A stretch of DNA of 64,000 nt from Eutypella sp. D-1 (Eukaryota; Ascomycota; Sordariomycetes; Xylariales; Diatrypaceae). This document shows, one piece after another, positions 61,979 through 64,000 of this stretch. How positions within the stretch are numbered: position 1 is the first letter of the stretch; every line of letters begins with the position of its first letter. Location: the NCBI GenBank assembly GCA_023313575.1, contig JAJTTP010000009.1, forward strand, positions 248,001 to 312,000, read 5' to 3'. The notes beneath the pieces were generated by a model. That model did no database searches. It was not told the DNA's origin and saw only the letters and a list, made by a program, of their open reading frames with translations. The translations under genes and the position numbers were made by a program.

Positions 61979-64000
61979 TGTAGCACTCGGTGTGCGGTTT
62001 GTTTTGGTGGGAGAAGTTCTATCAGCCGTTTGTTCAATACTGGAACACTAGGCGAATAAGCTGATAAGCTCCGGCGACGGCGGCACAATGCTAGGGCTGC
62101 CGCGGGGTAGCATGGCCACCATCGCTGATTGGTACAATAGATGAATATCAGGTAGAGATAGGAGATCCATGAATGCGCACCAGGGGGTATGAAGAAGGTA
62201 ACTCGAAATGGGAAAGTGGGATTCGGGAGGATATTATACCGTAGGTGCCTCCGATATCATAGAGAAAGGGGTTAAGGGGTATTGCTGCTTATCTATATCA
62301 ACATCACCTTCCCGAAGTTGTGTCCGAGGCCTCACTATTGTGTTCCAGGCTTCATGTGTAAATGCCTTAAATGCGCCCCGTGGAAGACCTTAACACATAT
62401 CAATGAACTTTGTAAATTAGCTTACTGTACTTAGGTACAGGACGATGGGGAATGGAGACGATGCGACCAATTTCATCCTCATGCTGAATCCAAGGCAATA
62501 GCTGGACCCTTTCAGCTACTTCCTGCATCTCAGCCCTACAATGATGTAGCCACAGTGCTGACATGATCTACGACGCCACTTAGATATCCATCATACCCCT
62601 TCTTGATTCCGTCTCCTTGCTATTCAACTCTCGACCCGACACCGTATCGATCGCGATTCGGATCAGCAGGAACGCAAAATGGCTTGGCGCAGCATCTACG
62701 GCTGAATGCCTAATCTAGGCATTGCCGAGCCGACAAATTCGATAGACCGATCCACAAGGCGTAACATTATTCGACATCTTGCTTATTGTGCAATGTCACC
62801 CGTACACCGAGGGAAAGCTTCCCGCTGGCGATATGCTGCTCGCTTCTTCGCACTAATGGACTCGTCGAGCAAGTTAAGTAGATGCCACCGCAGGCTTGGG
62901 GGCCAGACTAGAAGCGGCGATCCCTCCGGAGGTCCGACGTCAGGTGTTTCGTGGAAGCCTTGGTGGCTGCACGTTGTGGTATACCTAGCCAATGAACGAT
63001 GTGGTAAAGTAAGGAAAGCGAGTAGTTGGTTACTCTAAAGCATCTTGCATCGAAAAAAGGAATACAGATCAAAGCGGTATTCACCTCGTCGGTCGGCATC
63101 CAAGGGATATTGCAGGCCACTATTGGATGTTGCAGCTGAACACGAGCCGGAGCCGATAAAGAGGCCTCAACGAAAATGAGCCGGTCACGTTGTTACAATG
63201 TGCTACGCCCCCCTTTTTGGGAAAGAGCGTTACTCAACAGCAGGGAGAGTAGCCAAAGCCTCACCTGACCCGAGCTGTGGCTAGTTTTCGTGCCTCCTGA
63301 TATATGGTTATAATTAGTAGGAGGCTTTAGAAATTGAGTGACTGCGGTGTCACAAACTTAAATGGGAGAGGTAATGCGCACGTTAGCCGTTATCGTGGCG
63401 CATCTCACGCGCCCCTATCATATCCCCGAGCAGAGGGGCGTAGCATTCAGCTCCCGCCTGCAGACAAGGCATCCACCGACAATTAAGGAAGCCGATAAAC
63501 TTCTCACAGAGGTGCGGTGTAACGATGAGAACTCGGGTAAATCCCTGCCACGTCTACCAGGCTAGCCGACAATGCGGTGCGGTGCCTTGCAGCCAGGTCG
63601 CCGCCGAATCAGGGGGATCTAGCCCGCGTAGCTGCAAGCCACCTAGACCATACTCTTCATCAGTGTCACCGCTCCATGAGCTATGCCTCGCACGCAGAAT
63701 GCTTCCTGTGAGTAACCAGCTCCAGCGCCTAGGCGTGTCAGGTGGAAATAGCTGTGATGATGAGAAGAAGCATGGGCGCCTGACCCGCTCCAAATCCAAG
63801 ACGGCTTGACATCCACTTGACCATCAGAGAAGTGAGAAGCAATATGCCGCGACACATATAAGTAGGTGCAGTCCCGAGGGCCATGTCGATAATTCCCGAG
63901 TCAGTGGACCCTCGCAGTACAGATCATCCTCGCCGTGCTCGTCAGCTTGCACATGTCCCAGGGCTATTGGTTATAGCCATTCGTCGGTCGTTCTTTTATT
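61979..64000. other. Right-hand region without a recognised gene
   Basis: 2 kb upstream of the DUF885 gene to the window edge. Frames at 63362-63855 are open on both strands in GC-richer sequence but carry no motifs. A gene edge continuing beyond the window cannot be excluded. Confidence 0.4.

Overview
The window is nuclear DNA of a filamentous ascomycete (Pezizomycotina). The evidence is short spliceosomal introns of about 50-200 nt with GTRNGT donors, a velvet-family regulator, a NACHT-WD40 STAND receptor, secreted plant-wall glycosidases, and a 6.3 kb retroelement with the CpA-to-TpA decay left by repeat-induced point mutation (RIP). A class such as Sordariomycetes is plausible but not proven here.

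Layout. 1-5.9 kb is housekeeping and regulatory: the 3' part of an MMS2-type ubiquitin-conjugating variant, a mitochondrial-type LYR-motif protein, and a convergent bZIP factor whose last exon is hidden behind an intron. 7.2-10.1 kb is a nine-exon secreted GH3 beta-glucosidase on the minus strand. 13.0-19.7 kb is a small secreted-protein gene split near its 3' end by a complete, RIP-decayed Ty1/copia element (202-bp LTRs, target duplication CGCCT). 21.6-25.0 kb is a NACHT-WD40 receptor with five nearly identical WD40 repeats. 27.6-28.7 kb is a secreted GH43 arabinanase. About 9 kb without recognisable genes follows.

37.9-39.5 kb holds a velvet-domain regulator. After another gene-poor 5 kb come a seven-exon secreted DUF1996 protein, a G1 (eqolisin-fold) secreted protein that appears to have lost both catalytic residues, and an Ntn-type asparaginase. 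50.9-62.0 kb returns to core genes: TIM17 of the mitochondrial inner-membrane translocase, DUG2 of the glutathione-degrading complex, and a GC-rich DUF885 protein.

Conserved single-copy genes therefore sit at both ends, around an accessory middle (about 7-47 kb) with secreted enzymes, a receptor of the incompatibility/immunity type, a transposon and long non-coding stretches. Secreted hydrolases (GH3, GH43) and small secreted proteins point to plant-biomass or plant-associated growth. All gene models were joined by hand from reading frames and splice signals; intron phases were checked for each.
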